Origin: Spirabiliibacterium falconis
Lineage (GTDB): Bacteria > Pseudomonadota > Gammaproteobacteria > Enterobacterales > Pasteurellaceae
Direction of reading: 5' to 3'
Length of the DNA stretch: 64,000 nucleotides
NCBI RefSeq assembly: GCF_014885015.1
Contig: NZ_JABMIJ010000013.1
Span: forward strand, 1 to 64,000
The translations under genes and the position numbers were made by a program. Under the pieces are notes generated by a model. That model worked only from the letters and a program-made list of their open reading frames with translations, had not been told where the DNA came from and searched no databases. Numbering within the stretch: the stretch's first letter is position 1; each line of letters opens with the position of its first letter. Of the stretch, positions 11,565 to 20,778 are shown one piece after another.

Positions 11565-14500
11565 ATGCAACTAAGCAGAAGAAAGTTCTTTAAAGTCTGT
11601 GCAGGTGGCATGGCAGGAACAACTGCCGCTGCGTTAGGTTTTGCACCAGCAACCGCATTAGCGGCACCACGTGAGTATAAACTCTTGCGTGCGCGTGAAA
11701 CCCGTAACACTTGTACATACTGTGCTGTTGGCTGCGGTATGCTGCTGTACAGTTTGGGCGATGGGTCTATGAATGCCCGCGAAAAACTCATTCACATTGA
11801 AGGGGATCCCGATCATCCAGTGAGTCGTGGTGCGCTGTGTCCAAAAGGTGCTGGTGCATTGGATTACGTTAACAGCGAACGCCGTATGCTCTATCCTGAA
11901 TACCGTGCACCAGGTTCAAAAGAGTGGAAACGCATTAGCTGGCATGATGCACTAACACGCATTGCGCGCTTGATGAAAGACGACCGCGATGCTAACTATA
12001 TTACTACAAATGCTGAAGGCACCCCCGTTAACCGTTGGTTAACCACGGGTATGCTAATGGCATCTGCGGCAAGTAACGAAACTGGCTTGTTAAGCCAAAA
12101 ATGGGCACGCTCTTTAGGGCTAATCTCCATTAACAACCAAGCGAGTATCTGACACGGACCAACGGTAGCAAGTCTTGCTCCATCATTTGGTCGCGGTGCG
12201 ATGACAAATCACTGGTGTGATATTGCCAATTCAGATATGGTCATTGTAATGGGCGGTAACGCTGCTGAAGCACACCCTGTTGGTTTCCGCTGGGTTATTG
12301 AAGCGAAAAAACGTCGTGGCACAAAACTATTTGTGATCGACCCGCGTTTTAATCGGACTGCTGCAGTGTCTGATTTTTATTCGCCAATTCGTTCTGGTAC
12401 GGATATTACTTTCTTGTCGGGTGTTATTCGTTATCTACTTGAAAACGATAAAATTCAGCACGATTATGTACGGGAATACACCAACGCAAGTTTCCTTGTG
12501 GACGAGGCCTTTGGCTTTGAAGACGGGCTGTTTACAGGCTATGATGAAACAACTCGACAATATGATAAATCCACTTGGAACTATCAATTCGATGAACAAG
12601 GTTTTGCAAAACAAGATAAAACCTTACAACATCCACGCTGCGTGTTAAATCTATTAAAAGATCACGTGTCGCGTTATACCCCTGAAATGGTAGAACGTAT
12701 TTGTGGTGTAAAACAAAAAGACTTCTTATATTTCTGTAAAGAATTGGCAAAATGCAGTGCACCTGATAAAAATGCCACTATTTTGTACGCATTAGGTTGG
12801 ACACAGCACTCTGTGGGTTCACAAAACATCCGTACTATGGCAATTATCCAGCTTTTACTTGGTAACATTGGTGTTGCTGGTGGCGGGATTAATGCGTTGC
12901 GTGGGCACTCTAACGTACAAGGTATCACCGATATGGGATTATTCCCACATATGATGCCAGGTTATATGCCTCTGCCAACGGATAAAGATACCAGTTTAGA
13001 AAAATTCCTTGAGCGGATTACACCGAAAAACACCCGTCCTGATCAAGTGAATTACTGGAAAAATACGCCAAAATTCTATATCAGTATGCTTAAAGCTTTC
13101 TTTGGCGACAACGCAACGCCTGAAAATGAATTTGGCTTCCATTACTTACCAAAAATCGACAATACATACGACCAATTTATGTTTGTTGATATGATGTATG
13201 AAGGTAAAGTCAATGGTTATCTCTGCCAAGGTTTCAACCCGATTGCGTCATTCCCAAATAAAGAAAAAGTGCGGTCGGCGTTAAGCAAACTAAAATTCTT
13301 AGTGGTAATGGATCCGTTAAAAACAGATACATCAGATTTCTGGCAAAACTTTGGGGAATACAATGATGTTAACCCTGAAGAAATTCAAACCGAGGTTTTC
13401 CGTTTACCAACAACCTGCTTCGTCGAAGAAGATGGCTCCATTGCTAACTCTGGACGTTGGTTGCAGTGGCACTGGAAAGGCTCTGATTCGCCAGAAGAGG
13501 CCAAAACGGATAATGAAATTCTATCAGAATTACGTCATCTTTTCCTCGAACTGTATGAAAAAGAAGGCGGCCCTGGCTTTGAACAAATCAAGGCGTATAG
13601 CTGGAATTACCGCAATCCACTTGAACCAACAGCAGAAGAGTTGGCAAAAGAAAATAACGGCTATGCTTTAGAAGATCTTAAAGATGCTAATGGCAATGTC
13701 ATTTTGAAAAAAGGGCAATTGCTACCAAGTTTCGGTCTATTGCGTGATGACGGTACAACCAGTGCCGCAAACTGGATTTATACAGGTCAGTGGACAGAAG
13801 ATGGCAATCTAATGGCTCGTCGTGATAATGCCGATCCGTCAGGTTTAGGCATTACACTTGGCTGGGCTTTTGCATGGCCAATGAATCGACGCACCATTTA
13901 TAATCGTGCCTCGGCTGATGTCAACGGCAATCCTTGGGATCCTAAACGCCAATTAGTTAAATGGAACGGTAAAAACTGGAACTTTAACGATGTGGCTGAC
14001 TACGGTACTGCACCACCAGGAAGCAATGTAACGCCGTTTATTATGCAACCTGAAGGAGTTGGCCGATTATTTGCTATTAACAAAATGGTTGATGGCCCAT
14101 TCCCTGAGCACTATGAACCATTTGAAACACCAATCGGTACCAATCCGTTGCATCCAAATGTAGTGCAAAGCCCATGTGCTCGTGTATTACCAAACGATCG
14201 TGACTCTTTTGGTAATGCTGAAGAATTCCCTTATGTTGCCACCACCTATCGTTTAACAGAACATTTCCACTACTGGACAAAAAATGTATTGCTAAACGTT
14301 ATCGCTCAACCAGAGCAATTTATTGAAATGGGTGAAGCATTAGCGAAAGAAAAAGGCATTAACAATGGTGATACGGTCAAAGTGTACTCTAAACGCGGTT
14401 ATATAAAAGCTGTTGCTGTGGTAACTAAACGCATCAAAGAGCTACACGTTGATGGCAAAACAGTTCACACCATTGGCGTACCAATCCATTGGGGTTTTTC

Positions 14501-14621
14501 ATCACTAGGTAAAAAAGGGTTCTTTGCAAATAACTTAACCCCGCCAGTGGGCGATGCAACAACCCAAACACCTGAGTTTAAAACCTTCTTGGTTAACATT
14601 GAAAAAGTGACGGAGGCTTAA
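11565..14621 (+). CDS. fdxG: Formate dehydrogenase major subunit, selenocysteine-containing
   Basis: This 1018-residue catalytic subunit (FdnG/FdoG type) oxidises formate in the periplasm using bis-MGD molybdenum or tungsten and one 4Fe-4S cluster. A Tat signal (SRRKFFK, then a hydrophobic stretch ending ALAA) begins the chain. The cluster Cys motif is [12 protein letters not shown] (about residues 49-60). The frame contains a TGA at 12150-12152, read as selenocysteine 196. The coding frame continues without shift on both sides, the flanks QASI[13 protein letters not shown] match FdnG, and a SECIS hairpin follows. Automated annotation would split the gene into 11565-12152 and 12201-14621. First gene of the fdxGHI-fdhE operon. 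Confidence 0.96.
12150..12181 (+). other. Selenocysteine codon and bacterial SECIS element
   Basis: The TGA at 12150-12152 is followed after 11 bases by a hairpin (12164-12181) of GGTAGCA / TGCTCC type with an AGTCT apex. Spacing and apex match the SelB-binding element of enteric fdnG/fdhF mRNAs. It implies selA, selB, selC and selD elsewhere in the genome. Confidence 0.92.
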
Positions 14622-14622
14622 T

Positions 14623-15534
14623 ATGGCTGTACAAACACAAAATATTATTAAAGCATCCGCCACCTCTAGCTTAACGCCTGCACCACGCACGCGTGATTTT
14701 GTGGCTGAAGTTGCAAAATTAATTGACGTGAGTGCCTGTATTGGCTGTAAAGCCTGCCAAGTGGCGTGTTCTGAATGGAACGATATTCGCGATACTCCAG
14801 GCAAATGTATCGGTAGCTACGATAACCCCATTGACCTGACTGCCAAATCATGGACGGTGATGAAGTTCAATGAAGTGGAAGAGAATGGTCGTCTAGAGTG
14901 GTTAATTCGTAAAGAAGGCTGTATGCACTGTGCCGATCCTGGCTGTTTGAAAGCTTGTCCATCCCCTGGCGCAATCATCCAATATGCCAACGGGATTGTT
15001 GATTTCCAATCCGATAAATGTATCGGCTGTGGTTACTGTATTTCAGGTTGTCCATTTAATGTACCACGAATCAATGAAGAAGATAATCGTGCCTATAAAT
15101 GCACCTTATGTTCAGACCGTGTACAAGTCGGACAAGAACCTGCATGTGCCAAAACCTGCCCAACTGGAGCAATCCATTTTGGCAGCAAACAAGCGATGCT
15201 GGAATATGCAGAAACACGAGTGGCGGATCTAAAAAGCCGTGGGTATGAAAATGCGGGGATTTATAATCCTGAAGGCGTTGGTGGTACACACGTCATGTAT
15301 GTACTACACCATGCTGATCGCCCAGAGCTCTATGCTAACTTGCCAAAAGATCCAAGCATTAGCCCAGTGGTGAGCTTATGGAAAGGCATTTTGAAACCGT
15401 TGTCAGGAATGGCAATGGGGGCATTGGCTCTCGCATCGGCTGCTCACTATATCGCTCTTGGACCGAATACTGAGTATGAAGATGAAGATAAGCCGCTTGA
15501 TCCACACGATAATGACCACGGTAAGGGGGAATAA
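14623..15534 (+). CDS. fdxH: Formate dehydrogenase iron-sulfur subunit
   Basis: A 303-residue electron-transfer subunit with four ferredoxin-like clusters. The Cys motifs are [35 protein letters not shown], and CTLC followed by CAKTC. A single C-terminal membrane helix (about residues 250-280, after [12 protein letters not shown]) anchors it, with an acidic cytoplasmic-type tail. It carries electrons from FdxG to the cytochrome b subunit. It starts one base after the fdxG stop codon with a GGAGG ribosome site, so translation is tightly linked. Confidence 0.96.
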   Translation: MAVQTQNIIKASATSSLTPAPRTRDFVAEVAKLIDVSACIGCKACQVACSEWNDIRDTPGKCIGSYDNPIDLTAKSWTVMKFNEVEENGRLEWLIRKEGCMHCADPGCLKACPSPGAIIQYANGIVDFQSDKCIGCGYCISGCPFNVPRINEEDNRAYKCTLCSDRVQVGQEPACAKTCPTGAIHFGSKQAMLEYAETRVADLKSRGYENAGIYNPEGVGGTHVMYVLHHADRPELYANLPKDPSISPVVSLWKGILKPLSGMAMGALALASAAHYIALGPNTEYEDEDKPLDPHDNDHGKGE

Positions 15535-15536
15535 TT

Positions 15537-16247
15537 ATGGTCGATTTAAACACAAAAGTTCTCCGCCATAATCTCAAAGAACGCCTAAGCCATTGGTTGT
15601 TAGTGCTGTGTTTCTTTATGACCGCACTTTCAGGTTTATCGTTTTTCTTTGCAGATTTTGCTTGGATTGCAGAAATTCTCGGGACACCACAACTTGCCCG
15701 TGTATTGCATCCCTTTACAGGGTTAGTGATGATTGTCGCATTTTCTATCCTTGCAAAACACTATTGGCGAGATAATCTGATTGAAAAAGGTGACTGGCAA
15801 TGGCTACTGAACGTAGTTGAAGTTCTCAAAGGCAACGAACATCATGTTGCTGATGTGGGACACTATAATATGGGGCAGAAATTACTTTTCTGGACACTTA
15901 TTATGGCACTTGCTATTTTGCTGGTCACTGGTGTGATTATGTGGCGACCATATTTTGCACATAATTTCCCAATCCCAGTGATCCGTGTAGCATTACTTCT
16001 GCATGCAGTCAGTGCTATTGCTCTTATCTTAGGTATTATGGTACATATCTACATGGCAATTTGGGTTAAAGGCTCAATCCGTAGTATGGTTGAAGGTTGG
16101 GTTACCGCACGTTGGGCGAAAAAACATCACCCACGTTGGTATCGTAACGAAATTCTACCAAAACTCGAAGAAATGGAGCGTAACAAAGCACAAACTAAGG
16201 AAAATGTAGCTCATGAGCACACGCATTCTGCCAGAGAGCGAGATTAA
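15537..16247 (+). CDS. fdxI: Formate dehydrogenase cytochrome b subunit
   Basis: The 236-residue gamma subunit (FdnI/FdoI family) has four membrane helices. Histidines in ERLSHWLLVL, VLHPFTGLVM, LLLHAVSAIALILGIMVHIY and related positions serve as di-heme b ligands. It passes electrons to menaquinone or ubiquinone and anchors the complex in the inner membrane. AAGGGGGA precedes the ATG. Its 3' end overlaps the start of fdhE by 35 bases, so the operon is translationally coupled. Confidence 0.95.
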   Translation: MVDLNTKVLRHNLKERLSHWLLVLCFFMTALSGLSFFFADFAWIAEILGTPQLARVLHPFTGLVMIVAFSILAKHYWRDNLIEKGDWQWLLNVVEVLKGNEHHVADVGHYNMGQKLLFWTLIMALAILLVTGVIMWRPYFAHNFPIPVIRVALLLHAVSAIALILGIMVHIYMAIWVKGSIRSMVEGWVTARWAKKHHPRWYRNEILPKLEEMERNKAQTKENVAHEHTHSARERD

Positions 16248-17136
16248 GCAAGCGGCGGGGGAAATGCACACCCCGCCTTTACTGTTTGCTAATCCTAAAA
16301 ACTTATATCAACGACGTGCAGCACGCCTACGACAACTCAGCGAAAATAGTCCATTGCAAGCCTATCTGCGCTTTTGTGCCGCATTAGCTGATGCACAATT
16401 AGCCGTTTTGAATGAGCAACCGTTAGCCACAGATGCACGTTTAGCAACACTGCCAGATGATGAACACCTCTGGCAACAAAAACCGCTGGATGTCACCACA
16501 TTCAAACGCAACGATATATGGATCGCAATATTGCGTGCTATTTTGGCAAACGTCAAAAACGATGCTAATGACACCATTTTAGGCACAATAGAATGGTTAG
16601 AAAAAGCATCCAATACAGAGCTAGATGCCCTTGCTGATAAACTGCTCAGTGAAGGCTACCTACCCCAACAAAGTGATAAAGCCTTTTTCTTATGGGCTGC
16701 TTTATCGCTCTATTGGGTACAGCTCGTGCAGCAATTACCACGCCGTAAACACAGCGAAATAGGTGAGCAACGCCAAACTTGTCCTGTTTGTGGCTCAATG
16801 CCAGTTGCAAGCACTATTCACATTGGAGAAGCACAAGGTGCGCGTTATCTTCACTGTGGCTTATGTGAAAGCGAGTGGCACTTAGTGCGAGCATTATGCA
16901 GCAATTGTGAATCAGGAAAGTCGCTACATTATTGGTCTATTGACGGAGAAAATGCTGCTGTAAAAGCGGAAAGCTGTGACGATTGCCATAGCTATTTAAA
17001 AGTAATGTATCAAGACAAAGATGTTGACGTAGAAGCTATTGCAGACGATTTAGCCAGCCTGTTTTTAGATGATGAAATGGAACAGAAAGGTTATGCAAAA
17101 AGCACTGTGAACCCGCTACTCTTTCCTGCGGATTAA
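16213..17136 (+). CDS. fdhE: Formate dehydrogenase formation protein FdhE
   Basis: A 307-residue accessory protein needed for respiratory formate dehydrogenase activity. The C-terminal half carries four Cys pairs (CPVCGSMP, CGLCESEW, CSNCESG, CDDCHSY), a rubredoxin-like metal site typical of FdhE. The start at 16213 lies inside fdxI in another frame and has AAGG about 12 bases upstream. It is last in the operon; a long uptake-sequence hairpin follows and separates it from convergent lptD. Confidence 0.94.
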   Translation: MSTRILPESEIKQAAGEMHTPPLLFANPKNLYQRRAARLRQLSENSPLQAYLRFCAALADAQLAVLNEQPLATDARLATLPDDEHLWQQKPLDVTTFKRNDIWIAILRAILANVKNDANDTILGTIEWLEKASNTELDALADKLLSEGYLPQQSDKAFFLWAALSLYWVQLVQQLPRRKHSEIGEQRQTCPVCGSMPVASTIHIGEAQGARYLHCGLCESEWHLVRALCSNCESGKSLHYWSIDGENAAVKAESCDDCHSYLKVMYQDKDVDVEAIADDLASLFLDDEMEQKGYAKSTVNPLLFPAD

Positions 17137-17155
17137 TTTTTTATTGGCAATATAT

Positions 17156-17186
17156 AAAGTGCGGTTACGTTTCCTAACCGCACTTT
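17156..17186. terminator. Paired-USS bidirectional terminator fdhE/lptD
   Basis: A 12-bp perfect stem AAAGTGCGGTTA / TAACCGCACTTT with a 7-base loop and T runs on both strands, between two convergent stop codons. Confidence 0.85.
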
Positions 17187-17191
17187 TTATT

Positions 17192-19549
17192 TTATAAGCT
17201 AAATGGTTTAACGTAAGGTAACATTCCCTTGCTTAGCATTTTGCGCAAGTCACTATTATAATTTGTACCTAATCCTTGAATTTGGAAATTGATACCAAAC
17301 GCGTTGTCGTAGAACACCTCTTTATCGCTATTGCTCGTTGCATAATGACTTGAGGTAAGATAGCGTCTAGCACTGAACGTCACATTCCAACAACAGGTGT
17401 TGTACTGAATGCCTGCATATTGCTCCACAGGTTTGCCTAGTGCCACATCATGATAATAACGCCCCACAACCGCCCAGTTATCACTCAAATCCCATGCAAA
17501 CGTTGCTCCGATTTGTTTAATATCTTGGTTGTAACGATTGATGCCATTGAGCAAGTTTTGATCGATATAATTTTTGGACGCATAGCGGTAAGTCAACTGC
17601 ACGAGATTATTACCCGATGGATTGTATTCTAATGCCATATTCGCCAAAGACGTTTCACTTAATGTAGTATCGTATTGATAACTACCGCGCCATTCCCAAT
17701 GTGGCGTAATTTTCCAATTTGATTCTAATGCCCAAGATGAAGATGAATGTCCACTGGTGCTGTTCACCGCACTTTCATCAACCTTAGAATCACGCAAGTA
17801 GTAAATTTGTCCAAGAGAGAGATTGAACCGTTCTTGTGCTTGGTTGTCAAAAAAGCGCGTTGTACCTCCCAATGTAACTTGGTTGGCAGATGCAATGCGA
17901 TCGAGCCCACTATAACGACGATCACGGAACATTGAAAAATAATCTTGTTGCAACAATGCACTGTCATAGCCTAACCCCAGAAAACTGGAATTAACGCCTT
18001 GTGCACCAATATTGCTTTGATTTTTATAAGGGCGATACAAATATTGGGCATGCGGTTCAAATGTTTGCGAATAGCCTTTAAAGACGGTTTGATTGGTCAG
18101 TAGTACTGTTTCAAGATCCGCTTTAAATTGTGGCAACACACGACTGACCGCACTTTGCACTTCATACGCATTTGCGCCTTTGCCTTGTTTTTGGACATAA
18201 TGTGTGGCATAAATTTTGCCTTGCACATTTAAACTGGCGTATTGATTGCTCAACGGTAAATTCAGCTCAGGCTCTACATGAAACCGCCATGCACTTGGCA
18301 TCCGTTTGCTGTCGTTATCAAAATGGGCTGCTTGTGCATAAACAGCGTAATTTATCCCCCAAGGGTTGAGCTCGTTAGAATAATAGTGGAAATCAACCTG
18401 TGGCAACGCACGATATGGACCAATTTCCGCCACATCAAAAACTTGGAATTGCCGCCCTGAAATAGTGAGATTATAATTTGGTTGATAGTACCGCAGCTTA
18501 AATTGTTGTGTCGCATAGCCGTCAGTGCTACTTCCATATTGAGATACAAAATCACTGAAATAGCGTTTATCACTCACATGTGTGTAATCAACATTCAATC
18601 GCCAATCATTAGCAAATTGTGCAGCGTGTTGCCAATAAAATAAGTGGCGAGATTTATTTTCACCGACATAATCTTTGAGACGATCGTGGGCAAGATATTC
18701 GCCAGCAAGTTTACCCTGCCCAAATTGTGTTAAATAACGAAACTCACCCAATAATTGCATGCCCCGCTTGCTCATATATTTAGGCACAATGGTGGCATCA
18801 TAATTCGGTGCAATATTCCAGTAAACAGGTTGCCCCCAACTCAGCCCATCGCGGCTTGATGAACCAAAATCAGGCATCAACAACCCACTACGACGACGGT
18901 CACCCAGCGGAAATTGCCAATAGGGCGTATAAAGCACGGGCACACCTAAAATACGAAAACGTGCGCCCCACATCTCCGCCACATCTTCTTGTAAATCTTG
19001 GCGGATTTCATTGGCTTCAATTGACCATGCATTATCATCAGGCAAACAAGAAGTGAAGCTGGCATGATACAACGTACGGTAACGCCCTTGCATTTGTACA
19101 TTTTCCGCTGTGCCACGCCCTTGACGATCAACAAATTGATAATCAATATGACGAATATCGCTATCTTTACTATTCAAGTCAATTTTTGCATCTTGCCCTG
19201 TCAAGGAAATTAATTCATCTTGATAGCGCAATGCCCCGTTCACAAAGGCATAACGCTGAACATTTGCACCATTTTCGTGTGTTGCGATTTGAGCGTGCTG
19301 AGAATGCAAAGTGCGGTTACCTTGCTGAATGGCCACATCGCCACGATAGGTTGCCTGCATCGCATTTTGCATTTCCCCCTCATTGGCCTCAATATAAACA
19401 GGCAGTGTGTTCACATCGCCTTTCACTGTCTCACCCGTAAAGTGCGGTACACCCAAAAGACATTGCTGCCTCAAATCCGCATAGGCCAGGTTGCCATATA
19501 ATGCACTACACACTAAAATGCTTAAAAGGGTAACTTGATTGCGTTTCAT
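17192..19549 (-). CDS. lptD: LPS-assembly outer-membrane protein LptD
   Basis: LptD is the outer-membrane beta-barrel that inserts lipopolysaccharide into the outer leaflet together with LptE. The 785-residue protein begins with a signal peptide (MKRNQVTLLSILVCSALYGNLAYA). An OstA-type jelly-roll follows (about 45-190, with YIEANEGEMQNAMQATYRGD), then a long barrel ending in a C-terminal aromatic (PFSL). The frame is open 16 codons further upstream, but the signal peptide fixes the start at 19549. Only a few Cys are present (one near residue 30 and a CC pair near the C-terminus), consistent with the inter-domain disulfides of the family. Confidence 0.94.
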   Translation of the reverse strand: MKRNQVTLLSILVCSALYGNLAYADLRQQCLLGVPHFTGETVKGDVNTLPVYIEANEGEMQNAMQATYRGDVAIQQGNRTLHSQHAQIATHENGANVQRYAFVNGALRYQDELISLTGQDAKIDLNSKDSDIRHIDYQFVDRQGRGTAENVQMQGRYRTLYHASFTSCLPDDNAWSIEANEIRQDLQEDVAEMWGARFRILGVPVLYTPYWQFPLGDRRRSGLLMPDFGSSSRDGLSWGQPVYWNIAPNYDATIVPKYMSKRGMQLLGEFRYLTQFGQGKLAGEYLAHDRLKDYVGENKSRHLFYWQHAAQFANDWRLNVDYTHVSDKRYFSDFVSQYGSSTDGYATQQFKLRYYQPNYNLTISGRQFQVFDVAEIGPYRALPQVDFHYYSNELNPWGINYAVYAQAAHFDNDSKRMPSAWRFHVEPELNLPLSNQYASLNVQGKIYATHYVQKQGKGANAYEVQSAVSRVLPQFKADLETVLLTNQTVFKGYSQTFEPHAQYLYRPYKNQSNIGAQGVNSSFLGLGYDSALLQQDYFSMFRDRRYSGLDRIASANQVTLGGTTRFFDNQAQERFNLSLGQIYYLRDSKVDESAVNSTSGHSSSSWALESNWKITPHWEWRGSYQYDTTLSETSLANMALEYNPSGNNLVQLTYRYASKNYIDQNLLNGINRYNQDIKQIGATFAWDLSDNWAVVGRYYHDVALGKPVEQYAGIQYNTCCWNVTFSARRYLTSSHYATSNSDKEVFYDNAFGINFQIQGLGTNYNSDLRKMLSKGMLPYVKPFSL

Positions 19550-19672
19550 TGCATAACTCACGTTGATCAAATAAATAAAATTAGGTTGATTGTACAAGAA
19601 ATTAGACCGTAACGCATATATTTCTTACCCCCTTATCTATACATTGAAACATTTTTCCTATCAGACAAATTA

Positions 19673-19702
19673 TTGGCACATTTGAATTGATAAGGTTAGA
19701 AT
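19673..19702 (+). promoter_or_regulatory. Putative talB promoter
   Basis: TTGGCA (19673-19678) and TAGAAT (19697-19702) are separated by 18 bp, about 35 bases before the talB ATG, which has its own GAAGGAAGGA ribosome site. Confidence 0.4.
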
Positions 19703-19737
19703 GAAGCAACTGTTTTACTCAAAAAGAAGGAAGGACT

Positions 19738-20688
19738 ATGTCACAACTACAAGCACTACGCGAAATGACTGTTGTTGTTGCCGACACTGGCGACATTGAC
19801 GCAATTAAAACCTATCAACCACAAGATGCCACCACCAATCCATCATTGATTTTAAGTGCGTCATCTCTCCCGCAATACGCCCCATTAATTGATGACGCGA
19901 TTGCCTATGCCAAAGCCCAAAGCCAAAATAAAGCACAACAATTGATCGATGCTGAAGACAAATTAGCGGTCAATATTGGTTTAGAGATTTTAAAAATTGT
20001 ACCAGGACGTATCTCAACTGAAGTAGATGCACGTCTTTCTTATGATACCCAAGCCACGGTGGAAAAAGCACGCCGATTAATCAAATTGTATAACGATGCG
20101 GGCATCAGTAATGAGCGAATTTTGATCAAAATCGCCTCTACTTGGCAAGGTATTCGTGCCGCAGAAATCTTAGAAAAAGAAGGCATTAACTGTAATCTCA
20201 CACTGCTTTTCTCACAAGCACAAGCTCGTGCCTGTGCGGAAGCGGGCGTTTATCTCATCTCGCCATTCGTCGGACGTATTCTTGACTGGCACAAAGCAAA
20301 CGGCGAGAAAAAAGAATTTGCTCCAGCAGACGATCCAGGCGTTATTTCCGTTACCGACATTTACCATTATTACAAAAAACACGGCTATGAAACCGTCGTG
20401 ATGGGTGCCAGCTTCCGTAATGTAGGCGAAATTACCGAACTTGCGGGGTGTGATCGCCTCACCATTTCCCCTGCATTATTAAAAGAATTACAAGCCTCTG
20501 ACGCGAAACTTGAGCGCAAACTTGAGTATAAAGGCGAAATTGTGGCTCGCCCAGACAAAATGACAGAAGCGCAATTCTATTGGGAGCACAACCTTGATCC
20601 AATGGCGGTAGAAAAACTTGCCGAGGGCATTCGTAAATTTGCCATCGACCAAGAAAAACTGGAAGCGATGTTAGCGGAAAAACTCTAA
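19738..20688 (+). CDS. talB: Transaldolase
   Basis: A 316-residue class I transaldolase of the non-oxidative pentose phosphate pathway. It transfers a dihydroxyacetone unit between sedoheptulose-7-phosphate and glyceraldehyde-3-phosphate. The Schiff-base Lys131 sits in [12 protein letters not shown]. Asp17 (VVADTGD) and the TTNPSL strand are also present. The length equals E. coli TalB. It is a single-gene unit with its own promoter-like sequence and a strong terminator. Confidence 0.97.
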   Translation: MSQLQALREMTVVVADTGDIDAIKTYQPQDATTNPSLILSASSLPQYAPLIDDAIAYAKAQSQNKAQQLIDAEDKLAVNIGLEILKIVPGRISTEVDARLSYDTQATVEKARRLIKLYNDAGISNERILIKIASTWQGIRAAEILEKEGINCNLTLLFSQAQARACAEAGVYLISPFVGRILDWHKANGEKKEFAPADDPGVISVTDIYHYYKKHGYETVVMGASFRNVGEITELAGCDRLTISPALLKELQASDAKLERKLEYKGEIVARPDKMTEAQFYWEHNLDPMAVEKLAEGIRKFAIDQEKLEAMLAEKL

Positions 20689-20715
20689 CCGCACTTTAAT
20701 GCCTCAACAAACAAA

Positions 20716-20741
20716 AAATCCCCACCGATTAGTGGGGATTT
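20716..20741 (+). terminator. talB terminator
   Basis: A 10-bp perfect stem AAATCCCCAC / GTGGGGATTT with a 6-base loop, followed by T-rich sequence. Confidence 0.85.
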
Positions 20742-20745
20742 TATT

Positions 20746-20768
20746 AAAGTGCGGTCTAACCGCACTTT
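20746..20768 (-). terminator. Paired-USS terminator of the BCCT gene
   Basis: AAAGTGCGGT / ACCGCACTTT with a 3-base spacer, directly beside the talB hairpin. On the minus strand it lies right after the transporter stop codon. Confidence 0.65.
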
Positions 20769-20778
20769 TATTTTGGTT

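Noticed and set aside
12150-12200. A nonsense mutation or frameshift splitting the formate dehydrogenase gene
   Set aside because: Both halves are in the same frame, the single stop is TGA at the known Sec position, and a SECIS hairpin follows.
18808-19056. Small open frames on the plus strand within lptD
   Set aside because: They are antisense to a conserved gene, lack ribosome sites and show no recognisable domain.
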